This document shows, one piece after another, positions 1 through 6,406 of a stretch of DNA of 22,750 nucleotides (the stretch's first letter is position 1; every line of letters begins with the position of its first letter). The stretch covers positions 1 through 22,750 of the forward strand of contig CAZMXI010000073.1 of assembly GCA_964570205.1 (NCBI GenBank), read 5' to 3'. Below the pieces are notes generated by a model. The model was not told the origin of the DNA and ran no database searches. It saw only the letters and a program-made list of their open reading frames with translations. Both the position numbers and the translations under genes were made by a program. This stretch comes from CAZMXI01 sp964570205 (lineage in GTDB: Bacteria; Planctomycetota; Phycisphaerae; Tepidisphaerales; Tepidisphaeraceae).

Positions 1-1
1 T

Positions 2-841
2 AGGGCACAGCACCTATCTCGGTTAGTGTCCGCGGACAACTTTGGCGCCAAGATCATTATCGATCCCCCGATCGAAGGCGATTGCGAGGCGGAGATTACC
101 AGGCTTATTGACGGCGAAGAAGCCGCCCGGAGAGAGTTGGGGCCGGCCTTTTTCTTCCTCGACCAGTTCGGTTACTCGTCATTCGCGATGACCCTGGTGA
201 AGCGCATCTTAGGTTACCGAATGTGCGAAGTATTCTCGTACTTGAATTGGAACCTGCTCCACCCGTTCATGTCCGACCCGACGAAACGGGACGGCATTAC
301 CAAAGCGTTTGGCGGGGATGAATGGAGCCAAGTGATTGCGTTGGCAGGTGCTGAGAAGGAGGAGCGTTTTCGCGAGATCTACATCAATGCGCTCAAGTCC
401 CGAGGGGGCGCGCAATTCGTTTATCCCTTCGCGATGCGTGACGAGCAGGATCGCATCATTTACTGGCTATTCTTCTCAACCAACAGCCTTCGCGGTTTGG
501 AGGAGATGAAGAAGGCGATGTGGAGCGTCGACCGTTCTGGCAGCTTTGAATTCTCTGATAAGTTCGCATCGTCGCTCGGTAGGCTATTTGAATACGGGGA
601 TTCTGACCTTGCACGGGATCTCCACCGCACATTCGCGGGGCAGTCGTTGACGGTCGAAGACATTCAACGGTTCGTTTTGACGGACACCCCCGCGGCAACA
701 TACAAGAGCGCCTTGCAGGAACTGCAGCGGAATGGGAAATTGAACCCCGTCGGACAACAAGCGAGAAAGGGCGGCTTCTCCGACCCGAAACTCGTCGTCC
801 ATTTCATCCGCGATCCCATTCCATCCTCGCTCTTTGGGTGA
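2..841 (+). CDS. tcmP: Three-Cys-motif partner protein TcmP, C-terminal part (5' truncated by window edge)
   Basis: The frame is open to the first base, so the GTG at 26 need not be the real start and the N-terminal half is probably outside the window. What remains matches the C-terminal portion of TcmP proteins, which are predicted SAM-dependent methyltransferases. It has the core strand GPAFFFLDQFGYSSFAM, then MTLVKRILGYRMCEVFSYLNW, and a C-terminal winged-helix-like segment (about LTVEDIQRFVLTDTPAAT to the end). In the family the core motif is normally DPFG; here it is DQFG, a change in the presumed catalytic loop. TcmP genes usually sit beside a Gp37/Gp68-like three-Cys-motif protein, which would lie upstream and cannot be checked. 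The gene converges on the integrase. TcmP is often found in mobile or defence-type islands, but its biological role is not settled. The family call is fairly sure; activity is not. Confidence 0.75.
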   Translation, partial: RAQHLSRLVSADNFGAKIIIDPPIEGDCEAEITRLIDGEEAARRELGPAFFFLDQFGYSSFAMTLVKRILGYRMCEVFSYLNWNLLHPFMSDPTKRDGITKAFGGDEWSQVIALAGAEKEERFREIYINALKSRGGAQFVYPFAMRDEQDRIIYWLFFSTNSLRGLEEMKKAMWSVDRSGSFEFSDKFASSLGRLFEYGDSDLARDLHRTFAGQSLTVEDIQRFVLTDTPAATYKSALQELQRNGKLNPVGQQARKGGFSDPKLVVHFIRDPIPSSLFG

Positions 842-887
842 ATCTTTCGCCCATGCCCCGCGGCTGCTGCAATCGCTGTGGCTCAGG

Positions 888-1868
888 TCAAATCACAATT
901 CGCTCGATCTCATCAAGTGTGACCTGGTCGCTGGTCCGGTCATAGAGCTTGGTGGTGCGAGGCGATTCGTGGGCGGCGATCACTTGGGCGTGCTCCAGCG
1001 TTCCGCCGTTCTCCAAGTAGGTGGTGATGCCGGTGGCGCGGAAGGTATGACAGCAGATCCTGGGTGGCAGACCAATACGTCGGCAGCGGCGTTTGATCAT
1101 CCGAAGGGCGTCGTTGCGTGTCATGGCATGCGATGTCAGACGGCCGGTGCGCCCTTCGGCAGCCCGGAACAGCGGGCCGTGCCGCTCGTCCACGGTGCCG
1201 GCGGCGGTGATATAGGCGTCGAGATAGGCCTCTGCATTGTGATGAGCGGGAAGCTCGTGGAACTTCCCGCCTTTCTCATGCAAACGGAGCCAGGAGCGGC
1301 GGCCGAGCTGGTAGTAGTCGCCGACCTTCATGCCGACGACGGCGCTGACACGGGCGAAGCTATAAACCATGACGGCGATCAAGGCCCGGTCACGCAGCCC
1401 GACAACGGTGTCAGTGCCGATACTGTCCAGGAGTTGCCGGGCTTCTGCGGCCGACAGCACCGGCGTCTTGCCTCGCTTGACGACATATCGGGGGCCGCGG
1501 ACGGAACTGGCCGGGTTGCTGGGGATGACCTGGCCAATGACCAGCCAGTCGAAGATCATGCGAATGGCGGCCAGATGCTGCTTGACGGTGGGTGCCGTAC
1601 GCACTATCGCGAGCTGCTCGATGTATGCGGCCACGGCTGTTGGCGTGATCTGAGGCAGCTCAAGACGATGCCGCTCACACCATCGTAGGAACTGCCCGAC
1701 GGCACGGGCGTAGGCGGCGCGGGTGTTGCCGTTTCGGATGTTCGCCGTGAAGTATTCGATGAAGCGCCGTGCGGCGGGCTCGCCCAGCCGAGCGATGATC
1801 GTTGGGACGCCCACGGCCGGCATTCCCGCTGGTTTGCGGCCACGAATGGCGATGTCTTTGGTGTCCAT
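888..1868 (-). CDS. Tyrosine recombinase / phage-type integrase
   Basis: A complete 326-residue tyrosine site-specific recombinase. An N-terminal SAM-like DNA-binding region (about 20-115, with NTRAAYARAVGQFLRWC) is followed by the catalytic domain (about 135-320). The catalytic set can be read directly: Arg173 in SFARVSAV, Lys199 or Lys202 in HEKGGKFHELPAH, His274-x-x-Arg277 in CCHTFRATG, His300 in IAAHES, and nucleophile Tyr309 in TTKLYDR. The enzyme therefore looks active. The ATG at 1868 is preceded by a strong purine run (GGAGGGGG), which supports this start. An inverted repeat GTTGGC-G-GCCAAC lies 29 bases upstream and could be an operator. The gene is at the left end of the accessory block, converging on the tcmP fragment, a usual place for an element integrase. 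This subfamily, with the KGGKxHExPAHHNAE segment, is common on plasmids and transposon-like elements. Its att site is not identified with certainty. Confidence 0.95.
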   Translation of the reverse strand: MDTKDIAIRGRKPAGMPAVGVPTIIARLGEPAARRFIEYFTANIRNGNTRAAYARAVGQFLRWCERHRLELPQITPTAVAAYIEQLAIVRTAPTVKQHLAAIRMIFDWLVIGQVIPSNPASSVRGPRYVVKRGKTPVLSAAEARQLLDSIGTDTVVGLRDRALIAVMVYSFARVSAVVGMKVGDYYQLGRRSWLRLHEKGGKFHELPAHHNAEAYLDAYITAAGTVDERHGPLFRAAEGRTGRLTSHAMTRNDALRMIKRRCRRIGLPPRICCHTFRATGITTYLENGGTLEHAQVIAAHESPRTTKLYDRTSDQVTLDEIERIVI

Positions 1869-1896
1869 TTTCCCCCTCCAATCCCATCAGGATATC

Positions 1897-1909
1897 GTTG
1901 GCGGCCAAC
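1897..1909. promoter_or_regulatory. Inverted repeat upstream of the integrase (possible operator)
   Basis: GTTGGC-G-GCCAAC is a perfect 6+6 inverted repeat with a one-base centre. It lies 29 bases upstream of the integrase ATG. Its position fits an operator, but no regulator is known. Confidence 0.3.
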
Positions 1910-2003
1910 CTTGGCGTTGGTGGCGCATAACGTCCTTTATGCTGCCTCAACTCCACGTCGGCGCGCAAGCAACAACCAGCTTGCGGCGCGACGCCGGCGG
2001 CAG

Positions 2004-2204
2004 TCAGTTGTCGAAGTCGATTTCGCACAGCGCGTCTCGGGTTTCGAACGCCTGCTCATCGGGATACTCCGCGATCCAGCGGTTATCGACGGCCACCAGA
2101 GAACCGTCCGGCCGTGTGACGATCACCAGCCACATGCCCGGTGTCGGCTGCCATGGCAATCCATCGAACACGCTGGCAACTGTCTTGGCTTGGTCTTCGG
2201 TCAT
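2004..2204 (-). CDS. Small acidic hypothetical protein of the element
   Basis: A 66-residue acidic protein beginning MTEDQAKTVASVFDGLPWQP and ending ALCEIDFDN. The reading frame extends to an ATG at 2228, but the ATG at 2204 has a GGAG motif 7 bases upstream and the earlier one has none, so 2204 is chosen. The middle (GMWLVIVTRPDGSLVAVDNRWIAEY) has alternating hydrophobic strands around a PDG turn, suggesting a small beta-rich fold. There is no transmembrane segment and no cysteine pair. It resembles small uncharacterised proteins on plasmids and integrative elements, and I cannot assign a function. A TTGACA hexamer and a 7-bp inverted repeat lie upstream (2306-2344), so it probably has its own regulated promoter. 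Confidence 0.6.
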   Translation of the reverse strand: MTEDQAKTVASVFDGLPWQPTPGMWLVIVTRPDGSLVAVDNRWIAEYPDEQAFETRDALCEIDFDN

Positions 2205-2305
2205 GCTCAGTCTCCGATTCGCGGTCATGAAGCTGCTGGCGAGTCGCCAGGCACGCCGGCCGTTCGCTTTGAGTCACCTCTTCACTGATGCCCAAAGCGT
2301 CCTAT

Positions 2306-2344
2306 TGTTAGCTATCATGCTAACATGCGAACGGCCGGTGTCAA
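2306..2344 (-). promoter_or_regulatory. Promoter/operator candidate upstream of the 2004-2204 gene
   Basis: On the minus strand there is a perfect -35-like TTGACA (2339-2344). It is followed by the inverted repeat TGTTAGC-N6-GCTAACA (2306-2325), which covers the expected -10 position, where only a weak CATGAT-like hexamer is visible. A dyad overlapping the -10 region is the usual layout of a repressor operator. The regulator is unknown. Confidence 0.4.
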
Positions 2345-2514
2345 GTGATGCCCCTCGAAACAGGACCGTTGGCCCCTGCGCGTTCACCGAAGTCGTGGGA
2401 GGACAGGCAGACCGAAGGGATGCACGCCAGCAGGCGCAATGCGGACAGGAAGAGAGGCCGGTGGTGCTGACCTTTCTTCCGAAAACCGACTCAGTCGTTC
2501 TCCGCGATCTTCGA

Positions 2515-2826
2515 TCACTTCGTTCTTCGCGAATTGTCGCTGCGGGACTGTGCAGCGGGCTTGGCGTCGGCCGGGGCCTCGTCGTGATGCCCATTGCCAT
2601 TGCCGTTCTGGCCATGGTCGAAGATCCAGGTGTGAGCCAGGTCCGCGACCTTGCCAACGAGCGGCAGGTCGTCGCGGCCGAAGCTGTCCGAGGACTTCCA
2701 CTGGTCGCCGTCTTTGTAGAGGCGGGCCAGCGTGACGTTGTAGCGGGTGCCCATCGTGGTGTCGTTTGACCAGATGGCCGCCTTGATCGAACCGAGTCGC
2801 ACTTCATGCACGGGTTTGTTTGCCAT
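2515..2826 (-). CDS. KPVHEVRLG-family small protein, copy 1
   Basis: A 103-residue protein starting MANKPVHEVRLGSIKAAIW. The frame continues upstream, but the ATG at 2826 has a strong AAAGGAGAT five bases before it, so the shorter form is used. Residues 4-70 form the conserved part, with a SDSFGRDDLPL segment and KVADLAHTWIF. The C-terminal tail is low-complexity and charged (GNGNGHHDEAPADAKPAAQ). About two thirds of the conserved 66 residues match the protein at 12724-12969, so the two are paralogues inside the same element. A third, decayed copy lies at 13165-13379. The alternating strand pattern and terminal helix recall small PC4/YdbC-like ssDNA-binding proteins; that is only a structural guess. 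The gene is followed by no clear terminator. The start of the DUF932 gene is about 1.1 kb upstream on the same strand, so this gene is probably read in the same direction after it. Confidence 0.75.
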   Translation of the reverse strand: MANKPVHEVRLGSIKAAIWSNDTTMGTRYNVTLARLYKDGDQWKSSDSFGRDDLPLVGKVADLAHTWIFDHGQNGNGNGHHDEAPADAKPAAQSRSDNSRRTK

Positions 2827-2887
2827 GATATCTCCTTTCTGAGAATTGGCGTGAACCCTGTCGAAACACGAACTGAATCGCACCGAC

Positions 2888-3925
2888 CTACGCGGCCAGC
2901 GCGAGCAATGCCGACGCCTTCTGATCGACCTCTGTGCGGTCGCCGGCGTTCTCCATCTTGCCTGCCATGCGGGTCAGGGCATCGACCACCGCGAAAACGG
3001 TGAGCCGGCCCTGCTCCTCAGCCACCTCCAACGCCTTCTTGGCCAGAGTACGGGTGATCCCGCGCTGGCTGAGGACTTTGAGGGCCTCCTCGGCGTTGGT
3101 TCCGAGTTGAGTCTCCATCGCCTTGCGGACGATGTTGACGAACCCATCGCGGCGCTGGTCGCGCTTTTCGACCAGCCCTTCGATGATCCGCCGGATCTCG
3201 TTGAGGCTCTCGCGAACGTTGGCCGTGTGTTTTCGGGTGAACTCGAACACCTCCACGGCGTCCCAGACGATGTGGTTGGCGCAGACCGCCTGGAACCAGA
3301 ACGTCTGGATGCCCACCGTCCGCTTGCCGACCTCGGAGTTCCAGAGGAAGAACCCAGGGGCGAAGGCCTCGCCGTCGATCTCCGTCCAGCCGGTCGGATC
3401 GATGAGGAAGCAGAACATGTCCTGTTCCCCGCAATACAACCCGGTTCCGCCTTCGGCCCCACGGGCACCGGCCTTCTGCGGCGGCATGAAATCCACGGCG
3501 AACTCCTGAAGGATGGCCAGAAGATCCACGTTGTGCAGCCGCGTGTAGCTGGCACCGTGGATGGACCGGAGTTGCCGGCCCATGGTCAGTAATTGCAGAG
3601 GCTTACTCCCGCCGGGGAGGGTCTCCGCAAAGACCTGGCTGGCGGTCACGGGTGACAACCGATTGACCGTGTCCTTGGTCACCCCGGCCAGCGAGCAGAG
3701 TTGGCCGAAGCTCCAGTCGTTGAGGTCGAACTTGTCCCCCTCCTCCGTCGCCACCGCCAGCCGGCCACCCTCGTGCTCGATGCTGAGACCCAGCGGCGGC
3801 AGCCAGCGGTCGGCCGAATGCTCCTGGATCTCGTGGCAGTAGCGGGAGAGGTCCGACAGCGAAGCGAACCGCTCATCCGGCGTCCGCCGGTAAAGCTCCT
3901 GATGCGCGCGTAACAGTGTCTGCAT
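2888..3925 (-). CDS. DUF932 (YfjQ/YafZ-like) family protein
   Basis: A 345-residue protein matching the DUF932 family found on plasmids, phages and genomic islands. Recognisable stretches are the N-terminal SLSDLSRYCHEIQEHSADRW, the core LNDWSFGQLCSLAGV, then RSIHGASYTRLHNVDLLAIL, and GFFLWNSEVGKRTVGIQTFW followed by VCANHIVW. The C-terminal part (about 240-345) is helical and charged. The family has no established biochemical role. The ATG at 3925 has AGGAG five bases upstream; a TTG at 3943 would give six more residues but places the SD inside the gene, so it is rejected. A perfect 15-bp palindrome (GTGCCCA-A-TGGGCAC) lies just upstream of the SD. The next gene downstream (2826) is 62 bases away on the same strand, so the two may share a transcript. 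Confidence 0.88.
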   Translation of the reverse strand: MQTLLRAHQELYRRTPDERFASLSDLSRYCHEIQEHSADRWLPPLGLSIEHEGGRLAVATEEGDKFDLNDWSFGQLCSLAGVTKDTVNRLSPVTASQVFAETLPGGSKPLQLLTMGRQLRSIHGASYTRLHNVDLLAILQEFAVDFMPPQKAGARGAEGGTGLYCGEQDMFCFLIDPTGWTEIDGEAFAPGFFLWNSEVGKRTVGIQTFWFQAVCANHIVWDAVEVFEFTRKHTANVRESLNEIRRIIEGLVEKRDQRRDGFVNIVRKAMETQLGTNAEEALKVLSQRGITRTLAKKALEVAEEQGRLTVFAVVDALTRMAGKMENAGDRTEVDQKASALLALAA

Positions 3926-3935
3926 AAGTGCTCCT

Positions 3936-3950
3936 GTGCCCAATGGGCAC
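3936..3950. promoter_or_regulatory. Perfect palindrome ahead of the DUF932 gene
   Basis: GTGCCCA-A-TGGGCAC is a perfect 7+7 dyad, ending 11 bases before the start codon and touching the SD region. It could be a DNA operator, or an mRNA hairpin that controls access to the ribosome-binding site. Confidence 0.4.
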
Positions 3951-4225
3951 GATAAGAGTGAAAAAACCTAAGATGCACCACCGGCTTCTCGGGCGAACCG
4001 CGGCCGGACTGGTCGCGGATCGATTGAGAAGCGGTGCGTTCAAATACCCCCACCTGATTGTCAGAGAACGATGATCACCTTTGACTATATGATTATGCGT
4101 GAATCCACCCGTTGTGTGACATCTGCGTGCGTCTTCACGTCGATGGCGCGAAGGGATGGGATGGCCATCCGCCATGGGGAGGCGTTGCGCAGGTCCACGG
4201 ACGCAAGCTCAGGGGAGACGGTTCG
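3951..4225. other. Intergenic region between the DUF932 gene and the coiled-coil membrane protein gene
   Basis: About 275 bases with no convincing gene. The 4045-4110 part is AT-richer than its surroundings and carries several TATAGT/CATAAT-like hexamers on the minus strand, so a promoter for the DUF932 gene probably lies there. An imperfect hairpin CGCGGCC-N5-GGTCGCG is at about 4000-4018. I see no repeat array or RNA gene. Confidence 0.4.
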
Positions 4226-5584
4226 CTACTTGTAGCGAGGCTTCGGCAGTTGTTGTCTGGACGCCAACAACTCCAGATACCAGTCAGAGAGAACACGATC
4301 GCCCAAAGCCTGCGCCTGGTGCTGTGCCGCTCGCAATTGTTCATCGGTGGCGAACCGTTGTTGCATGGTCTCGCTCTCGCAGGCGACTCGGAACAGTTCC
4401 CACAGGGACTTTCCGAATTGTCCGACTGCCTTGGCGTTCAGTGCGCGCAGATCATCCGCCCCCTGACCATGATAGCCGGTACGGTCGCGCTGCGAGAACT
4501 GCCAGTTCATGATTTGATCGAAGTACGCCTGGTCCAGGTAGGCTTTGGCGGCGGCGCGGGCGGACCAGCGGGGGCCGTCGCCGGACAAGCCGCAGAAACT
4601 GAGCAACGCCAGGGCTTCCTTGTTGTGGGCCAGGGTCTCGCGCTGGAGGAGCGCTTGCTGCTCACGCAACTCCAATGCCTCTCGGTTGGTGCGCTCAGCA
4701 TCAATCTGGCCCTGCTTCTTGCTCGCGTGGACAGCAACGCGCTCGGCCTCCAGTTGGAACAGGGCCTGTTGAAGGGTCATGCCGGCAAAACGAGCCAGAT
4801 TGGTGGTGTTGCCGGGTTGGGTTGAGGGGCGCGTGGCCGCCGGGAGAGGGTTGGCTGAGCCTTCGCGAACGAGTTCTGCAAGGGCGGTGCGCATCCCCTG
4901 GCAACTGGCGAGCGCTGTCTTGGCTTGCATGGTGAGGGTCGTCAACTCAGTTGCCGCCTTGTCCGGGGTCCAGGTTCCGGTTTCGGTTTTGTTCGCGACG
5001 TCGAGCATCGCTATGAGATCGCTGGCCAGATTCATCAGGCGGCCAGCGATTCCGCGGTCAATCTGGTCGCCATTGACCAGAACGGCGTATTGCTGCACGA
5101 GGCTGGCGTCGGTGGCAATGCGCCTGCCATCCTCGTTGGTCGGCAGCCCTTCGCGGAACGTATCGAGATCCTTGATCGCGGCCGTTAGTTTCTCGGCCAC
5201 CACAATCGCCTGGTTGGCGTTGTCTTTGATTGCCTGACGTTTGGATCGCGACAGCAGCCGAGCCTCCATCTCCGCTACGGCAGCGCGAGCGGCCTCGTCC
5301 TGCTGGGGCACCGCTGGAATGTTCGGGGATGCATATGGCTGCGATTGCTGAGGCGGCAGTTGACGAGGCGCTTGCTGGTGCTGCGGGCTGGATGCATATG
5401 GCGATGGCCCGGTGGGAACGATGTGGTCGCCCGAGGGGTTGGACCAGCGCCCCGAGAGAAACCCGAAGGCAAGCCAGAGGCCGACCAGCGGGAGAATTGC
5501 TCCAAGCACCTTCAGGGCGATCGGATGACCGACCATGGCTGCGACAGGCGAATTCGAGCGAGGACGTTGCGGGCGTTCGCGCAT
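4226..5584 (-). CDS. Membrane-anchored coiled-coil protein of the element, unknown function
   Basis: A 452-residue protein. The ATG at 5584 is chosen because GGAGG sits seven bases upstream and because the frame before it is unlike protein. Residues 1-20 are basic. Residues 21-44 (PIALKVLGAILPLVGLWLAF and on) form one transmembrane segment. Residues 45-95 are a Q/P/S-rich linker. Residues 95-140 and about 275-320 (KKQGQIDAERTNREALELRE) look like coiled coils. The last 120 residues are helical with several Trp and Tyr (NWQFSQRDRTGYHGQGADDL). The topology is that of a bitopic inner-membrane protein with a long soluble, probably cytoplasmic or periplasmic, helical domain. I do not recognise a family. 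Its place between DUF932 and the coupling-protein operon suggests an element function, possibly linked to DNA transfer, but nothing proves this. It is divergent from the basic membrane protein gene at 5971. Confidence 0.7.
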   Translation of the reverse strand: MRERPQRPRSNSPVAAMVGHPIALKVLGAILPLVGLWLAFGFLSGRWSNPSGDHIVPTGPSPYASSPQHQQAPRQLPPQQSQPYASPNIPAVPQQDEAARAAVAEMEARLLSRSKRQAIKDNANQAIVVAEKLTAAIKDLDTFREGLPTNEDGRRIATDASLVQQYAVLVNGDQIDRGIAGRLMNLASDLIAMLDVANKTETGTWTPDKAATELTTLTMQAKTALASCQGMRTALAELVREGSANPLPAATRPSTQPGNTTNLARFAGMTLQQALFQLEAERVAVHASKKQGQIDAERTNREALELREQQALLQRETLAHNKEALALLSFCGLSGDGPRWSARAAAKAYLDQAYFDQIMNWQFSQRDRTGYHGQGADDLRALNAKAVGQFGKSLWELFRVACESETMQQRFATDEQLRAAQHQAQALGDRVLSDWYLELLASRQQLPKPRYK

Positions 5585-5970
5585 CAAGACACCTCCGAGA
5601 TTCAGGTGGTGGGAGTTTAATGGATGAAACAGTCCGATGGAAGCGTCCACTGCGCCGCGTGCCGCGTGTGATGCCGTCCATGGTACAATAGCCGGTGACC
5701 GGCGTCGGTCCAGCCAGACGCAGGAGGTGACGCGACCCGCTCGATGCAGCCACAACGAACCCCTTATGGGTTTGTCTTTCCGTCTTGCTGTCCAGACGTG
5801 AAAAAACACGACAGGATACGGCCAGGCCGTCATGCCGTCTCTCCAGCTTTGATGCTGATTTCCATACTCGAAGGCGCTCTGGACATCCCGGTCACGCGAA
5901 TGATCGCGTGCGGGCAACGAGCGTCTTGGAACGATGGCAATACGCATCGTCATTACTGGAGGAAGGACGC
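5585..5970. other. Divergent intergenic region (386 bases)
   Basis: It separates the divergent genes at 5584 (minus) and 5971 (plus), so it should carry promoters for both. A TACAAT -10-like hexamer preceded by TGG is at 5684-5689 on the plus strand, without a good -35. Next to it is a small dyad GACCG-GCGT-CGGTC (about 5697-5710). Short open frames in this stretch lack SD motifs and protein-like composition, so I see no further gene. Confidence 0.35.
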
Positions 5971-6354
5971 ATGATGAAAGGCATGAAAAAGGGGCCGCCC
6001 GCATGGCAGAAACCAGCCGGTGCCGCGGGGTTACCCAAGATGGGGCGCGGAAACGTTGTTTCCCTGCCCCAGGGACCCGGCAAGCCGGCCAAGTCGAACC
6101 AGGCTCGCGGCTCCTGGCAGCGCGATCGCAGGTCGGCCTCGCTGCTGCGGAAGGCGTACGACCGATGGCGGCGTGGCAAAGAGCGGGTTGCACGTTTTAG
6201 CCGGCGTTGGGGACTGTTTCGTCCGCGCTCGCGGTGGGAACTGGAGTATCGCAACTTCTGGTTCTTTCTGGCAGCCGTACTGGCAGTCTTCGCTTGTCGG
6301 CTGATTCTGTGGGCCGCGTGCGATTTGTGCGCGGTATGCCCGGTGTCGCCGTAG
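5971..6354 (+). CDS. Small basic single-pass membrane protein, unknown function
   Basis: A 127-residue protein starting at the ATG at 5971, which has GGAGGAAGG four bases upstream. The first 90 residues are very basic and Gly/Pro/Arg-rich (MMKGMKKGPPAWQKPAGAAG, later RRSASLLRKAYDRWRRGK). Residues 96-118 (NFWFFLAAVLAVFACRLILW) form one transmembrane segment, and three more cysteines follow near the C-terminus (AACDLCAVC). It would sit in the inner membrane with a positively charged cytoplasmic tail that could touch nucleic acid or lipid. I recognise no family. It is the only plus-strand gene between 0.9 and 15 kb. It is divergent from the coiled-coil membrane protein and convergent with the coupling-protein gene, sharing a bidirectional hairpin with the latter. 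The strong SD and terminator argue that it is real. Confidence 0.6.
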   Translation: MMKGMKKGPPAWQKPAGAAGLPKMGRGNVVSLPQGPGKPAKSNQARGSWQRDRRSASLLRKAYDRWRRGKERVARFSRRWGLFRPRSRWELEYRNFWFFLAAVLAVFACRLILWAACDLCAVCPVSP

Positions 6355-6360
6355 ACCCCC

Positions 6361-6387
6361 GGCCCTGATCCATCCTGGATCAGGGCC
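6361..6387. terminator. Bidirectional hairpin terminator
   Basis: A perfect 12-bp stem (GGCCCTGATCCA / TGGATCAGGGCC) with loop TCC lies between the convergent genes ending at 6354 (plus) and 6407 (minus). No real T-tract follows (ACTTTACG on the plus side), so it may act as a hairpin end-point or a weak intrinsic terminator. Confidence 0.7.
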
Positions 6388-6406
6388 ACTTTACGCGCTC
6401 TTGACG

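Noticed and set aside
834..2769. Long plus-strand frames at 834-1688 and 1723-2769
   Set aside because: They are antisense to the integrase and the small genes, without SD motifs, and have shadow-type Gly/Ala/Asp/Val composition.
5585..6193. N-terminal extension of the 4226-5584 gene in the same frame to 6193
   Set aside because: The extension lacks protein-like composition and overlaps the plus-strand gene at 5971. A strong SD precedes the ATG at 5584, directly before the transmembrane segment.
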